Below are positions 44,679 through 57,000 of a stretch of DNA of 64,000 nucleotides, piece by piece. Numbering within the stretch: position 1 is the stretch's first letter; each line of letters opens with the position of its first letter. A model generated the notes under the pieces. That model was not told where the DNA came from, made no database searches, and saw only the letters and a program-made list of their open reading frames with translations. The stretch comes from Thermoanaerobaculia bacterium (GTDB taxonomy: Bacteria > Acidobacteriota > Thermoanaerobaculia > Multivoradales > J023): assembly GCA_030431255.1 (NCBI GenBank), contig JAUIJL010000004.1, positions 372,001 to 436,000 of the forward strand, given 5' to 3'. A program made the position numbers and the translations under genes.

Positions 44679-45140
44679 TCAGTGACCACCGCCGTGGCCA
44701 TGGTCTTCGCCGTGACCGGCTCCGTGCCCTTCACCGTGTCCATGACCACCTTCGTGACCACCGCCGTGGCCATGGTGTATCGGCGCCTCGACGGCCTTTC
44801 GCACATCGGGCTGCCAACCCTCGTAAGTGGTCGTCCCAGGCCGGGTCAGAACGTCCCCCACCAAGTAGGCGAAGAAGAGGAAGATCCAGAAGAATCCACC
44901 GAAGGCACACACTTTGACCAGCCGAGTCGCTTCTTTCACGTGCATGAAAATCAGGATCACCAGGCTTGCTTTGGTGATGGCGATGCCCAAGGCGATCAGG
45001 TTATCCCAAGGCTCGCCGAATTTCAGGTACGCCGCGGAAAACCAGGTCAGGGTGGTGAGGCCGAATAGAGCCAGCAAATTGAAAATATGCGGCTTCAACG
45101 AGTGTTCGTGGTGCTCGTCGTCGTGATGGTTGTCGGACAT
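44679..45140 (-). CDS. coxD: Cytochrome c oxidase subunit IV (small subunit) with His-rich tail
   Basis: Protein of about 154 residues with three membrane segments (IFNLLALFGLTTLTWFSAAYL, IALGIAITKASLVILIFMHV, GGFFWIFLFFAYLVG), the pattern of CoxD/prokaryotic subunit IV. The last 32 residues contain 11 His among Gly, a likely copper- or other metal-binding tail not needed for the core fold. ATG 45140 has AAGGAG 10 nt upstream. Last gene of the operon. Confidence 0.85.
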   Translation of the reverse strand: MSDNHHDDEHHEHSLKPHIFNLLALFGLTTLTWFSAAYLKFGEPWDNLIALGIAITKASLVILIFMHVKEATRLVKVCAFGGFFWIFLFFAYLVGDVLTRPGTTTYEGWQPDVRKAVEAPIHHGHGGGHEGGHGHGEGHGAGHGEDHGHGGGH

Positions 45141-45162
45141 TTTCGGTCCACTCCTTCTGAGA

Positions 45163-45852
45163 TTAGAACGACGGCGGATGAGCGCCAAGCAGGTAGAGGA
45201 AGGGGAAGAGGAAAATCCAAACAATATCGACGAAGTGCCAATAGAGGCCGAAACCTTCGACGAAGTTGTGGTTCTTCCGATCCCAAATCGCCCAAGACTT
45301 GCCCGTGTGCAAGCCGAAGAGCATCACGGCCATGATTCCCATACCGACAATCATGTGCAGCGCATGCAGGCCCGTCATGCCGAAGTAGAGAGCAAAGAAA
45401 ATCTCGGTGCTCTCCGCGTGTGGAATGTCCTGCACCGGCGGGATGAAGTTGTACCCCGGGACCAAGTGATGGGCGAATTTCGCACCATATTCGAAATATT
45501 TCACGATCAGGAAGATGCCCCCGAAGAAGATTGTCCCATAGAGGCCGAGGGCAATCTTCTTCGGACCTTTGCTGTTCTGAGCCGCCCACACCGCGTAAAC
45601 CATGGTGAAGGAGCTGCACAGCAGCACCAGCGTATTGAGAAATCCGATCGTCGTGTCCAGCTGCTGGCTACCCGCAACAAAGGCTTCCGGGTAGAGAGTC
45701 CGATAATTCACGTATGCGGCAAAGGCGCCGCCGAAGAACATCACCTCCTGAGCCAGGAACAGCCACATACCTAGGAAGGAGGTTTCCTTCTGCTGTTCAT
45801 AGGTCTCGAAGTGATGATGCAGCTTCGATTCGCCGAGAGCTTGGGAAGACAA
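45163..45852 (-). CDS. coxC: Cytochrome c oxidase subunit III
   Basis: Protein of 229 residues with five or more membrane segments. Conserved text includes KETSFLGMWLFLAQEVMFFGG, FGMTGLHALHMIVG and YWHFVDIVWIFLFPFLYL, the standard subunit III signatures. The TTG start at 45852 is supported by AAGGAG 8 nt upstream. It is 17 bp after coxA. Confidence 0.93.
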   Translation of the reverse strand: MSSQALGESKLHHHFETYEQQKETSFLGMWLFLAQEVMFFGGAFAAYVNYRTLYPEAFVAGSQQLDTTIGFLNTLVLLCSSFTMVYAVWAAQNSKGPKKIALGLYGTIFFGGIFLIVKYFEYGAKFAHHLVPGYNFIPPVQDIPHAESTEIFFALYFGMTGLHALHMIVGMGIMAVMLFGLHTGKSWAIWDRKNHNFVEGFGLYWHFVDIVWIFLFPFLYLLGAHPPSF

Positions 45853-45869
45853 GGGTCCAGCTCCTTAGG

Positions 45870-47537
<1,668 letters not shown>

Positions 47538-47542
47538 TCGTG

Positions 47543-48583
47543 CTACTCCGCGCTCGCTTCCGTGGATTCCGTGCTTTCGGCGTCGGCGGCCTCGTCGTCA
47601 TGGGACTCACCATGATCCGAGCTGCCGTGGCCTGAATTCTCGTTTGCATCCGCTTCGCTACCCAGGGATTTGATGTAGGCCACCAAGTGGGAAAGCCCTT
47701 CCTCGGTGATCTGGCCCTGGTAGGTGGGCATGAGGTTCTGATAGCCCGCCACCATCTTCGAAGACGGCCGAACGATCGACTCTCGCAGGTAGTTCTCGTC
47801 GCGGTTGACGCTGGCACCGTCGGCGAGGGTCACAGCGTTTCCGGCGATGCCCTTCAACGAAGGTCCTCGCAGGGTGTCACCGCTGTTCTCATGGCAGGTG
47901 TTACAAGCGTACTGCTGGAAAAGCTCCTCACCGGAGGCGACCGGCGACGAGCCGACAATGCCGCCGGCGAGCCAATCCTGATACTCGTCCTTCTCCATCA
48001 CGGTCACCGTGCCGATCATTTGCGAATGCTCGGCACCGCAATACTCGGTGCAGAAGAGGTGATACTCACCGGTCTTGGTGGCTTCGAACCAAAGCTGGGT
48101 GTATCGCCCCGGCAAGACGTCCTGCTTCACCCGAAACGCCGGAATGAAGAAGCTGTGAATGACGTCCTCGGAGGTCATGGTGAGCTTGATCTTCTCTCCG
48201 ATCGGCACGTGAAGGGTGTTGATCTCTCGATGCCCTTCCGGATGTTGGATTTTCCACATCCATTGCTTGCCTGTGACCAGGTATTCGCGAGCATCTTCTG
48301 GAATCGACACGCCGACCCAGAATACTTGGGCACCCCAGAAGAAGAGCAGCATGACGATCAAGAAAGGGATCACCGACCAGATGATCTCGAGCAGGGTGGA
48401 ACCGTGAATCGGATCCCCCACCTGATTCTCTTCGGTACGGCGATACTTCACGAACATGAAGAGCACTGCGGCGAAAATCAGCAGCGTGAAAAACGCTGTC
48501 AACGCCAGAGTGAAGAAATACAGCGCATCGACCTTCGGCGCGAACGTCGATGCGCTTTCTGGAAATAGCGGGAAATCCAACAT
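47543..48583 (-). CDS. coxB: Cytochrome c oxidase subunit II with fused cytochrome c domain
   Basis: Protein of 346 residues. Two N-terminal membrane helices anchor a CuA cupredoxin domain with HSFFIP and [12 protein letters not shown] ligands. A class I cytochrome c domain follows with CNTCH and a distal Met near NLMPTY, making this a caa3-type enzyme. The C-terminal tail is acidic, with several His. ATG follows the SCO stop directly (TAGATG) and has AGGAG 8 nt upstream. Confidence 0.96.
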   Translation of the reverse strand: MLDFPLFPESASTFAPKVDALYFFTLALTAFFTLLIFAAVLFMFVKYRRTEENQVGDPIHGSTLLEIIWSVIPFLIVMLLFFWGAQVFWVGVSIPEDAREYLVTGKQWMWKIQHPEGHREINTLHVPIGEKIKLTMTSEDVIHSFFIPAFRVKQDVLPGRYTQLWFEATKTGEYHLFCTEYCGAEHSQMIGTVTVMEKDEYQDWLAGGIVGSSPVASGEELFQQYACNTCHENSGDTLRGPSLKGIAGNAVTLADGASVNRDENYLRESIVRPSSKMVAGYQNLMPTYQGQITEEGLSHLVAYIKSLGSEADANENSGHGSSDHGESHDDEAADAESTESTEASAE

Positions 48584-49462
48584 CTATGCGGCTCCTAACG
48601 TGTGCGACTGAGCGTCGTTCGCCGATCGATCTCTGCGGATGGCGATCCACACGAAGATGATCATTCCCAGCACGAAAACCGCGCCGGTGATTCGCAGAAT
48701 CCTCATGGTCAGAACAGTGTATTTGCCGACCTGCGGATCGTAGCGATAGCAATAGAGAAGAATCTGATCGACCAGACTCCCGATCTGGTTCGACGATGCT
48801 TCCACCAAAGCCAGTCGCACGTCTTTCGGGGGATACTCGATGCCGTAAAAGTACTGTGAAAGCTTGCCTTCGGGGGTCACGATCATGATGCCGCTCGCAT
48901 GGGCATATTCATCGGTGGCCGGTAGGTAGTCGTAACCGAATCCCGCGGCGTCGGCCACCTTCTGAATCTCCGCTTCGTCCCCGGTCAAGAAATGCCAACC
49001 CGAGCCCGTGTCCGGACGGCCGTAACGTTTGAGCGTCGCGGCCTTGGATTCGGTGGCCATGGCAGGGGTTTCGTCGGGGTCGATCGAAATAGCGACCACG
49101 TCGAAATCCTGCCCAGGGTTGAATTTCAGAATGTTGAAGCTCGTCGCCACCCCATTGAGGATCAGCGAGCAGAGCATGGGACATTCGAAGTAGACGAATG
49201 CGAGCACAACCGGCTTATCGCCGGTGAAGTAGTCTCCGAGCTTGACGGCGTTTCCGTCTTGATCCACGAACGGGACGTCCAGCGGCAGCTGATCGCCCAA
49301 ATGCTGATCGATGCGGACTTGCTTCAGTGGACCGGGCATATCTTCCGGTTTGACAATCGGCTCGTCCGCCGCCACGGGAAGGCCGATCGTCGCAACGATC
49401 AGCATCCCCAACAGCGGGGCACAGCACGCTCGCAGGCGCAGCATATGCGCGAAGGGGCTCAT
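48584..49462 (-). CDS. SCO1/SenC copper chaperone for CuA assembly
   Basis: Thioredoxin-fold copper-binding protein of 292 residues. It has a signal peptide (LLGMLIVATIGLPVAA), the metal motif FECPMLC, and the downstream EYAHASG His. A C-terminal membrane helix (ITGAVFVLGMIIFVWIAI) is an addition seen in ACIII-linked SCO proteins. It loads copper into the CuA site of CoxB, the next gene. Its start overlaps the previous stop by 1 nt. Confidence 0.92.
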   Translation of the reverse strand: MSPFAHMLRLRACCAPLLGMLIVATIGLPVAADEPIVKPEDMPGPLKQVRIDQHLGDQLPLDVPFVDQDGNAVKLGDYFTGDKPVVLAFVYFECPMLCSLILNGVATSFNILKFNPGQDFDVVAISIDPDETPAMATESKAATLKRYGRPDTGSGWHFLTGDEAEIQKVADAAGFGYDYLPATDEYAHASGIMIVTPEGKLSQYFYGIEYPPKDVRLALVEASSNQIGSLVDQILLYCYRYDPQVGKYTVLTMRILRITGAVFVLGMIIFVWIAIRRDRSANDAQSHTLGAA

Positions 49463-50013
49463 CAGCCTTGGGCCTCTCCTTGCCCAGCGTCACCGTGGTC
49501 GGCTTCAGGTCCGTGCTCGGTGCCTGACGACTCGTCCGAGGCGGGCTCGGCTTCGACGTCGACCGGATCTTCCTGGGCGGGCTCAACGTCGGACGGGCTC
49601 GACTCCAATGAAGCCGCGACCAAATCCATGGCACGATCCACCGGAATGCGAACGATGCCGTTGAGCTGATCGTTCCACCCGTAGGTGCTGTTGTGCTCGG
49701 CCATCTCTTCCAGAAGATCGTCCATCTCGATCTCCGGCTTAGGCTGTAGCCAAGGAGTCGGCGGTAGACGCCGCTCGTTGGCTTCCGCCAAAGGAGACAG
49801 CTGGGCTTTCATGCCCCAGAACGTCTCGGGAATGTAATTGAGCGGAGCGCCCATCAGGAACCAGCAGAGCCCGAACGCGAAGGCAACGGACGCGACGATG
49901 GCGGCAGAGCCCCAATAGATCGGCCCCATGCTGATTTCGTCGTCCCAATTCTCACCCATCTTGCCCTGGTAATCTTCGGGGATGTTCTTGCGCCAAAGCT
50001 GTTGATCACCCAT
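49462..50013 (-). CDS. Membrane protein of ACIII/oxidase operons, function unknown
   Basis: Protein of 183 residues with one membrane segment (GSAAIVASVAFAFGLCWFLMG). After it, PPTPWLQPKPEIEMDDLLEEM and STYGWNDQLNGIVRIPVDRAMDLV match a segment I associate with small proteins in alternative complex III clusters. The tail is acidic and low-complexity. It overlaps actF by 8 nt and the SCO gene by 1 nt, so it is translated with them. Perhaps an accessory subunit or assembly factor. Confidence 0.7.
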   Translation of the reverse strand: MGDQQLWRKNIPEDYQGKMGENWDDEISMGPIYWGSAAIVASVAFAFGLCWFLMGAPLNYIPETFWGMKAQLSPLAEANERRLPPTPWLQPKPEIEMDDLLEEMAEHNSTYGWNDQLNGIVRIPVDRAMDLVAASLESSPSDVEPAQEDPVDVEAEPASDESSGTEHGPEADHGDAGQGEAQG

Positions 50014-51280
50014 CGGCTAAGGCCTCCTTGATCACCGGCTCCTCGACAGGAACCAGCACCCGACCCGGGAGCTGCCCCAGGAAGTACCAGATCCACAAGC
50101 CGCCGATACCGACGAACGGGAAGATGTTGAAGGGGTGAAGCGTCAATCCACGGTCGCCGAAGAGGTTGGGGGCAACCTGCCAGTAGTAATCGAACCACCG
50201 GACGACGAGGATGAACAACGCGACGTTCATCAAGATTTTCGGTTTGAACTTCAGCCGTTGTTGGAGAAGGATCAGGAACGGCACGAAGAAGGAGAAGAAC
50301 ACCACCGCCACGGTGTATTGCTTCCAGCCCTCGGTGTTGCGGTAAGCGTACCAAATCACCTCCTCCGGCAAGTTACCGGACCAGATGATCAGGAACTGCG
50401 ACACCGTGAAATAACCCCAGACCATGGTCAGGGCCAGCATCAGCTTGCCGTAGTCGTGGAAGTGGGTCTTGCGGATCAGCTGATCCAACGGCTTGCGGTT
50501 GCTGAGGAAGATCATCAGCGGCACCGAGAAGCACAACGCGGTCAACCCCTGCCAGACCAACATCTGAGGACCGTAAAGACTGGAGAACCAATGCGGGTCC
50601 GTGGACATCAACCAATCGATGCCGGCGAAAGTGGCGACCATGACGAAGGTCAGAAAGCCACCGGCGCTCCACTTCTGCATCTTGTCCCGGACCATCAGGT
50701 CACCGGTTTCGTCGAATTTCTTGCTCAACGAGGTGATCTTGTGGGCGAAGAACAGCCACAGGGCAAAGTAGATGACGTAGCGAATGTAGAAACCGGGAAC
50801 GAAAGTCGCCATCCATTCCGGATTCGGCCCCTCGAAGTCCATCCAGAGCTTGAGGTATCCGGTCTTCTCCAAAATCAACAGGTCGTTCATGGCCTCGGGG
50901 CGAGTCCACGGGAACAACACCTGCATGCCGCCCACCAAGATCGGCAGACCCAAGAGGGCGAACACCCAAACACTGCGCCCGGCGGTCTGCTGCACCTTGT
51001 GCATTTGAATGCCCCAGCGGCCGCCGGAGAGGTTGGTCATCATGCAAATCATGAACAAGCCGAGCGCGATACCCAGCCAGTAGATCCAGCCGATCAGGTA
51101 GGCGATGAAATATTCCGTTTCACCCACCAACCCGTCCGGGCCTTTCATGAACCAGCCGGCAGCGGTCGCCAGCAAGCCGATGACGGCGGCGATCAGCGCC
51201 ATCTGCCGAGGCTTGGCCAGATCGTCTGCCGGCTGCAGCTGGGCGTTGTCGATGGTCAAGCTTGTTTGCTCATCACTCAT
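50006..51280 (-). CDS. actF: Alternative complex III subunit ActF (quinone-binding membrane subunit)
   Basis: Integral membrane protein of 424 residues with about ten segments. It is collinear with the ActF/quinol:cytochrome c oxidoreductase membrane subunit: YLIGWIYWLGIALGLFMICMM, MSTDPHWFSSLYGPQML and the HFHDYGKLMLALTMVWGYFT region. It forms part of the membrane arm with ActC. The start is ATG 51280; a longer upstream frame is spurious. Overlaps actE by 8 nt. Confidence 0.9.
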   Translation of the reverse strand: MSDEQTSLTIDNAQLQPADDLAKPRQMALIAAVIGLLATAAGWFMKGPDGLVGETEYFIAYLIGWIYWLGIALGLFMICMMTNLSGGRWGIQMHKVQQTAGRSVWVFALLGLPILVGGMQVLFPWTRPEAMNDLLILEKTGYLKLWMDFEGPNPEWMATFVPGFYIRYVIYFALWLFFAHKITSLSKKFDETGDLMVRDKMQKWSAGGFLTFVMVATFAGIDWLMSTDPHWFSSLYGPQMLVWQGLTALCFSVPLMIFLSNRKPLDQLIRKTHFHDYGKLMLALTMVWGYFTVSQFLIIWSGNLPEEVIWYAYRNTEGWKQYTVAVVFFSFFVPFLILLQQRLKFKPKILMNVALFILVVRWFDYYWQVAPNLFGDRGLTLHPFNIFPFVGIGGLWIWYFLGQLPGRVLVPVEEPVIKEALADG

Positions 51281-51923
51281 GACTGGAATCCCCGTGATCC
51301 GCAGCGAGGGCCTCGTGGAGCTCGTTCCGCACATCGGCAGGTAGCTCGTCGACGGTGCTGCCTTGGCTGAGCTGCAGGACCCGGATATACGCGGCAATCG
51401 CCCAGCGGTCGTCTTCCGGCACCTGCTTGCTGTAGGCGGGCATGATGCCGAAACCGTTGGTAGCAACGTCGTAGAAATACCCGAGGGGCATGTCCTTCAG
51501 CCGTTGCTCGTAGAGCGGTTGCGGTTGTTTAAAACCTCTGCGCACGATCATTCCGCGGCCGGAGCCGGAGGAGTCGTGGCAAACACTGCAGTAGATTTCG
51601 AATCGCTCCTGCCCGCGCTCCAACAGCTCACGCGAGCCTTGGATCTGGGCGGGCAGCGTCTCTACCCACTGGCCGGACTCATTGCGACCGAACCAGTAGT
51701 GGGTATCTTCCTTGAGCAGACCCCGGGCCACGGTGCCGGCCGGTAGCGGCTGGTTGGTGGTCCCGTTGTCGAACAGCTCACTGGCCTCGAAGGGCTCGTA
51801 GTAGGGCTGATCCTGCATATCTTGCCGACACCCGACGGTGCCCAGGGCAGCGACGGCGAGCATCAAGACGGCAAGTCGACGGACCCAGCCCCGTGGGGAG
51901 GTCCTGCGATCACCAATCGACAT
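51273..51923 (-). CDS. actE: Alternative complex III subunit ActE (monohaem cytochrome c lipoprotein)
   Basis: Protein of 216 residues. A signal ends in lipobox GTVGC, so it is a lipoprotein. The single haem motif is CSVCH with distal Met in GIMPAYSKQVPEDDRWAI. ActE passes electrons from ActA/ActB toward the oxidase. ATG 51923 has GGAGG upstream. Overlaps actD by 14 nt and actF by 8 nt. Confidence 0.92.
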   Translation of the reverse strand: MSIGDRRTSPRGWVRRLAVLMLAVAALGTVGCRQDMQDQPYYEPFEASELFDNGTTNQPLPAGTVARGLLKEDTHYWFGRNESGQWVETLPAQIQGSRELLERGQERFEIYCSVCHDSSGSGRGMIVRRGFKQPQPLYEQRLKDMPLGYFYDVATNGFGIMPAYSKQVPEDDRWAIAAYIRVLQLSQGSTVDELPADVRNELHEALAADHGDSSHE

Positions 51924-52506
51924 CCGTCACCTCCTGCGGGCTCAGGCCCTCGAGAAACGTCCGCGTGCCTTCTTGGTCGAATTTCGGATCCGCGGACTCG
52001 ATGACCATGAAGAAGCGGTCGTCGGCAGCCCGATCGAAGCTGTCGACGTTAAAGACCGGATGGTAGGGCTGGGGCAGACCGTTGACCACGAACATGCCGA
52101 TCACCGCGGAGAAAGCGCCGAAGAGCACCGTCAGCTCGAAGGTCACCGGAATGAACGCCGGCCAGCTGAAGTAGGGACGACCGCCGATGTTGAAACCGTA
52201 ACCGTGGTACCCGAAGAGGGTGTTGGTCAGGTTCTGCAACGGCTCGAAGTAACCCATAGCCCAGCTCTGGAAGAGGAAACCGAAAGCGGCGCCGGTGAGA
52301 CCACCGGCAAAGACGATTTTCGACACCACCGAGTGCTCGTGGTTGACCACCTCGTGGCTGATCTCTTCCACCGGATAGGGCATGAAAGCGTCGAGTTTGT
52401 CGTACCCTTCGGATTTGGCCGCTTTGACGGCATCGTAGAGCTCTTGAGGATTCAAGAACTCGGCCATGACGCCGTAGATGGGCGGTTTTTCTTGTTGGTT
52501 CGCCAT
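51910..52506 (-). CDS. actD: Alternative complex III subunit ActD (DUF3341)
   Basis: Protein of 198 residues. It opens IYGVMAEFLNPQELYDAVKAAKSEGY, the ActD signature, with two membrane segments (VFAGGLTGAAFGFLFQSWAM, LFGAFSAVIGMFVVN) and a soluble C-terminus. Structural subunit of the membrane arm. Ribosome-binding AGGAG is 9 nt before ATG 52506. Confidence 0.93.
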   Translation of the reverse strand: MANQQEKPPIYGVMAEFLNPQELYDAVKAAKSEGYDKLDAFMPYPVEEISHEVVNHEHSVVSKIVFAGGLTGAAFGFLFQSWAMGYFEPLQNLTNTLFGYHGYGFNIGGRPYFSWPAFIPVTFELTVLFGAFSAVIGMFVVNGLPQPYHPVFNVDSFDRAADDRFFMVIESADPKFDQEGTRTFLEGLSPQEVTDVDW

Positions 52507-52518
52507 CGTCAGGAGCTC

Positions 52519-53931
52519 CTAGTGATGGGATCCGCCCTTGACCTTCGCCTCCGGCAGGAGGATCTTGATCTCGGACATCGGAATCATCGGAACGAAGCGA
52601 ATGAAGAGGAACATGAGGCTGAAGAAGAAGCCGATGGTTCCAAGGTACAACGCCCAGTCCCAGAAAGTGCCGGCGTAGCGATCCCAGCTCGAAGGCAGGA
52701 AGTCGCGGTGCAAGGACATGACCACGATCACGAAGCGCTCGAGCCACATGCCTATGCTGATGATGAAGGAGATGATCCACAACGCAACCACGCTCTGGCG
52801 CACCTTCTTGAACCACAGGGGCTGGATCGCGAGGAAGTTACAGAACACCAGCGACAACCAGGCCCAGTTGTAAGGACCGAAGGGACGGTTCTCGCCGACC
52901 ACGAAGCGCTCGTAGGGATTGCCGCTGTAGTAGGCGTAGATGAACTCGCAGAGGTAGCCGTAACAGACGATCAAACCCGTCACCAAGGTCACCTTGGCCA
53001 TGTTTTGAAGATGGCGCGAGGTCAGCATGTCTTCCAAGCCGTAGAGCTTGCGCACCGGAATCGCCACCAACATCACCATGGCGAAACCGGCGAACACCGC
53101 GCCTGCCACAAAGTAGGGCGGGAAGATGGTGGTGTGCCAACCCGGTAGCTGGGAGACCGAGAAGTCGAAGCTGATGATGGAGTGCACCGACAGCACCAGG
53201 GGCGTGGAAAGACCCGCCAACAGCAGGTAAGCCATTTCGTAGTGATGCCAATGGCGTGCGGAGCCGCGCCAGCCCATGCACAGGACGCCGTAGAGGCGTT
53301 TGAGCCAGAGCTTCTTGGCGCGGTTGCGCATGGTGCCGAGATCGGGCACCAATCCCACGTACCAGAACAGCAACGAAACCGTTCCGTAGGTGCTGATGGC
53401 GAACACATCCCACATCAGCGGGCTGCGGAAGTTCGGCCACAACATCATGGTGTTGGGATAAGGCAGCAGCCAGTAGGCGGCGACCCACGGACGACCGGTG
53501 TGCAGCAACGGGAACATCACCGCACAAGCCACCGCGAAAAGGGTCATCGCCTCAGCGAAGCGGTTGATCGAGTTGCGCCAATCTTGATTGAGCAGCAGCA
53601 AAATCGCGGAAATCAGCGTACCCGCGTGCCCGATACCGATCCACCAAACCAGGTTGATGATGGCGAAGCCCCAGGCAACCGGGATGTTCAAACCCCAGAT
53701 ACCGGTGCCTTTGAACACCAAGTAGGTGATCGCCGTCAGCAGCAAACCGACCAACGAGAAGCTGACCGCGAAGACGCCGAACATCCAGATCGGAGTTCGA
53801 CCTTCGGGGATCATCGCGATCCGTTTGGTCACCGACGCCGCGTCGTGGCCCGGGGAGAGAATCTCTTTATCGCCCGGCGGCACGAGGATCGGATCCGCCG
53901 CCGCCGCGGAGCGTGTCTCCGGTGTCGACAT
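52519..53931 (-). CDS. actC: Alternative complex III subunit ActC (NrfD-like quinol-binding membrane subunit)
   Basis: Polytopic NrfD/PsrC-type subunit of 470 residues with about ten membrane segments. Conserved text includes GIGHAGTLISAILLLLNQDWR, LLHTGRPW and SVHSIISFDFSVSQLPGWHTT. It provides the main quinol-oxidising site of ACIII. ATG 53931 has AGGA upstream. Gap of 99 bp to actB and 12 bp to actD. Confidence 0.95.
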   Translation of the reverse strand: MSTPETRSAAAADPILVPPGDKEILSPGHDAASVTKRIAMIPEGRTPIWMFGVFAVSFSLVGLLLTAITYLVFKGTGIWGLNIPVAWGFAIINLVWWIGIGHAGTLISAILLLLNQDWRNSINRFAEAMTLFAVACAVMFPLLHTGRPWVAAYWLLPYPNTMMLWPNFRSPLMWDVFAISTYGTVSLLFWYVGLVPDLGTMRNRAKKLWLKRLYGVLCMGWRGSARHWHHYEMAYLLLAGLSTPLVLSVHSIISFDFSVSQLPGWHTTIFPPYFVAGAVFAGFAMVMLVAIPVRKLYGLEDMLTSRHLQNMAKVTLVTGLIVCYGYLCEFIYAYYSGNPYERFVVGENRPFGPYNWAWLSLVFCNFLAIQPLWFKKVRQSVVALWIISFIISIGMWLERFVIVVMSLHRDFLPSSWDRYAGTFWDWALYLGTIGFFFSLMFLFIRFVPMIPMSEIKILLPEAKVKGGSHH

Positions 53932-54030
53932 CCTAAGTCCTCTCTATGGTTCCAGTATTCGAGAGCGGGAATCGCTTCCCACCTCGCTCCCCCGCCAAGC
54001 GGAGGGCGCTCGAGTTTCTATGAATTGAAA

Positions 54031-57000
54031 TCAATGTTCCGCGGCTCCGTGGTCTTCGGTCCCACCGTGCCCGTGACCACCGTGTCCGTGACCACCGTGA
54101 CCATGGCCCTCGGCACTGTGGCCGGCACCGTGATCCGCGGCGTGACCACCATGGCCATGCCCAGCACCGTGGCCGGCTCCGTGACCATGGCCACCGCCGT
54201 GATCGCCACCGTGGTGACGCTCTTCGACCAACGGACGATTCGGGAAGAGACGCGCCCAAAGCTCGGGGTTCGGATTGCGTACACGACCGAGGTAGGTGGT
54301 GCGCGGACGAGTTCCCAGCTCTTCGAGCAGACCGTAATCGAGCCCCGAGGCCTTCGCCTTCGAGACCGCCGACTCTTTGTCCGACAAGTCGCCGAAAATG
54401 ATCGAGTCCGAAGGACAAGCCTGCTGGCACGCGGTGACCACGTCGCCTTCTTGGATCCGCTCACCGTCACGGTGACGCTCGATGCGCGCATGGTTGATGC
54501 GCTGCACGCAGTAGGTGCATTTCTCCATCACACCACGGCTGCGAACGGTGACGTCCGGGTTGCGGCCGAGCTTCAGCTGCGGCGTATCGAAGTCCTGGTA
54601 CAGCAGGAAGTTGAAACGGCGCACCTTATACGGGCAGTTGTTGGAGCAATAACGGGTTCCGACGCAGCGGTTGTACACCATGTCGTTGAGACCTTCGTCA
54701 CTGTGCACTGTCGCGGCCACCGGACAGACCACCTCGCAGGGAGCCTGCTCGCACTGCATGCAGGGCACCGGCTGGGAGAGGATCTCGTCGACATCGTTCG
54801 GATCGTCACCGGAGAAGTAACGGTCGACGCGGATCCAGTGTAGCTCGCGACCGCGTCGGACCTCTTCTTTGCCGATCGCCGGAATGTTGTTCTCCGACAC
54901 ACAGGCCATCAAACATGCGTTACAACCCGAGCACGACGTCAGGTCGATGGACATGCCCCAACGATAGGAGTCGTAGGGATAGTCATCGCCCGGCATCAAG
55001 GTCTTGTCGATGTCGAAATGGTGATGGATGTTGAGCGGCGCGTCGGGGTGCGCTTGGTAGGTCTGCACGTTGGTCGAGCGGATCGGCTCACGGCCTTCCA
55101 TCGAGTGATGGTCCTGGGTGCAGGCGATGAGGTATTTCTTACCAGTGGAGCTGACCTTGGGATCGGCCGCTTGCCACAGAGCGTTTGAGGCGCGCAGAGC
55201 ATTGGCATTGAAACCCGTGCCCGTAGCCACCGCGCCGGCGGTGCCGCGACCGTAACCGAGGTGCAAGCCGAAGGTGTCGTCGGCCATGCCCGGAACCACC
55301 CAAACCGCGACCTCCAGGGAGCGTCCACCGACCTCCAGGGTCACCAGTGGCGCTTTGTCCCGCTGCTCGTTGCCGGGCAGCAGGTTCTTGCCCAGCTTGG
55401 CCTCGGCGGTTGCCGGGCTCATCAGCAGGGCATTGTCCCAGGTGAGCTTGGTGATCGGCTTAGGGCATTCCTGCAGCCAAGCGTTGTTGGTGTAGCGACC
55501 GTCGAGCACGTTGGGATCCGGACGGAACATCAGCTCGACAGCGGCCGGGGTCTTCGACGCCACGGCCGAAGCCGCGGCGGAGGCATCGACCGACGCCACC
55601 TTGGCGACCGCCTCGGTGCCGATGACGAAACCGTCGTGCAAGGAGCGACGCCAGAACTTGGTGAAGCTCGAGGCGGCTCCGGCCGCCGCCCCTTGGCCAG
55701 AGTGCCATGTGGACCAGGTGTCGGACACCAATTGCTCAGCGGTTTTCTGATGGCCGAGCAGCGCCGCCAACACCTCGACGCCCGTGCGGGAGTCGTAGAG
55801 GGGATTGACGATCGGCTGCACCAAACAAGCGGATCCGTCGCCGCTGAGCAGGTCGCCCCAGCTCTCGAGACAATGGGATTCAGGAATGTGCCAATGGCAC
55901 AGCTCGCCGGTTTCATCGACGAACGGCCCATGGTGGATGCGGACCGTGGCTTTGCGCATGGCAGCGCCGAAGTCGACGTCAGCCGGGCTGTCGTAAACCG
56001 GGTTGACTCCACCGAGCATCATCAAGGTGGACACCTTGCCGCCTTCGAGATCGGCCACCAGCTCATCGCAGGCCAAGCCTTCGACGGCCAAGCTCTCGTG
56101 CAGCATGACGGTGGTACCGAGATTTCCGAGCTTGTCGTTGATCGCCAATCCCAGGGCGTGTAGATCGGCGTCCAGGTAGCTACCGACCACCACCGCCGAG
56201 CTGCCGGCGTGGGCCTGTAGATCCTTGGCCACCTCTTCCACCCAAGCGGTGAAGCGCTCGTCGCCGCCGGCCGGAGCCGAGGCACCCGCAACGCCCAGCT
56301 GGGCCGCCAGGGCGACCAGGAATTGCCCCATCTGGGTGGGCTTGACCGCCAAGCGATGATCCGCCACGGTGCTGATGCCGTGGGGCATCGATTCCACCGA
56401 GTAGAGGCGGCTCATATTTTCGGCGCCCGCTAGATCGTGGGCTTTGCGCCGGCTGGAGAAGTCTTTGGAGTAGCGGACCGAATTGGGCCCTTCGGCGGTG
56501 AAGTCGGCGTCTACCGCGACCACCACGTCGGCGGCCTTGAAGTCGTAGAAGAGCTCACCGCCGGAGCCCGTGGCCTGGCGGATGCCTTCGGCAGCGTTGC
56601 CGAGCAGCGGCTCGTGCACATAGTGCTTGGCTTGCGGCATGGCGGCCAACAGCTCGTCGAGCAAACGCTTGAAGGTCGGCGAGGTCATCGCCGGGGTGAC
56701 CAGCGCCAAGCCGTCGCCGGAGGTACCGGTCAACGCCGTGCGAAGGCCGTTGGCTTGGGTGCGGAAGGCTTCCCAAGTGCGGATCTGCCCGAGATGGGTA
56801 ATCGCTTGGGAGCGGTCCGGATCGTACAGGTTGAGGGTCTCGGCCTGGGTGATGGCGTCCGTTCCGCCCTGGCTCGCCGGATGCTCCGGATTGCCTTCGA
56901 GCTTGGTGGGACGCCCCATGTGGCTCTCCGCCAGCACCGGCATCGCGTAACCTGTTCGCGACACCGAGGTGGCGAAGAACAGGGGCTTGCCGGGAACAAT

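Noticed and set aside
50135-54843. Several long plus-strand frames opposite actB-actF
   Set aside because: Antisense frames with His/Gln/Arg-rich, motif-free translations; the minus-strand genes are certain.
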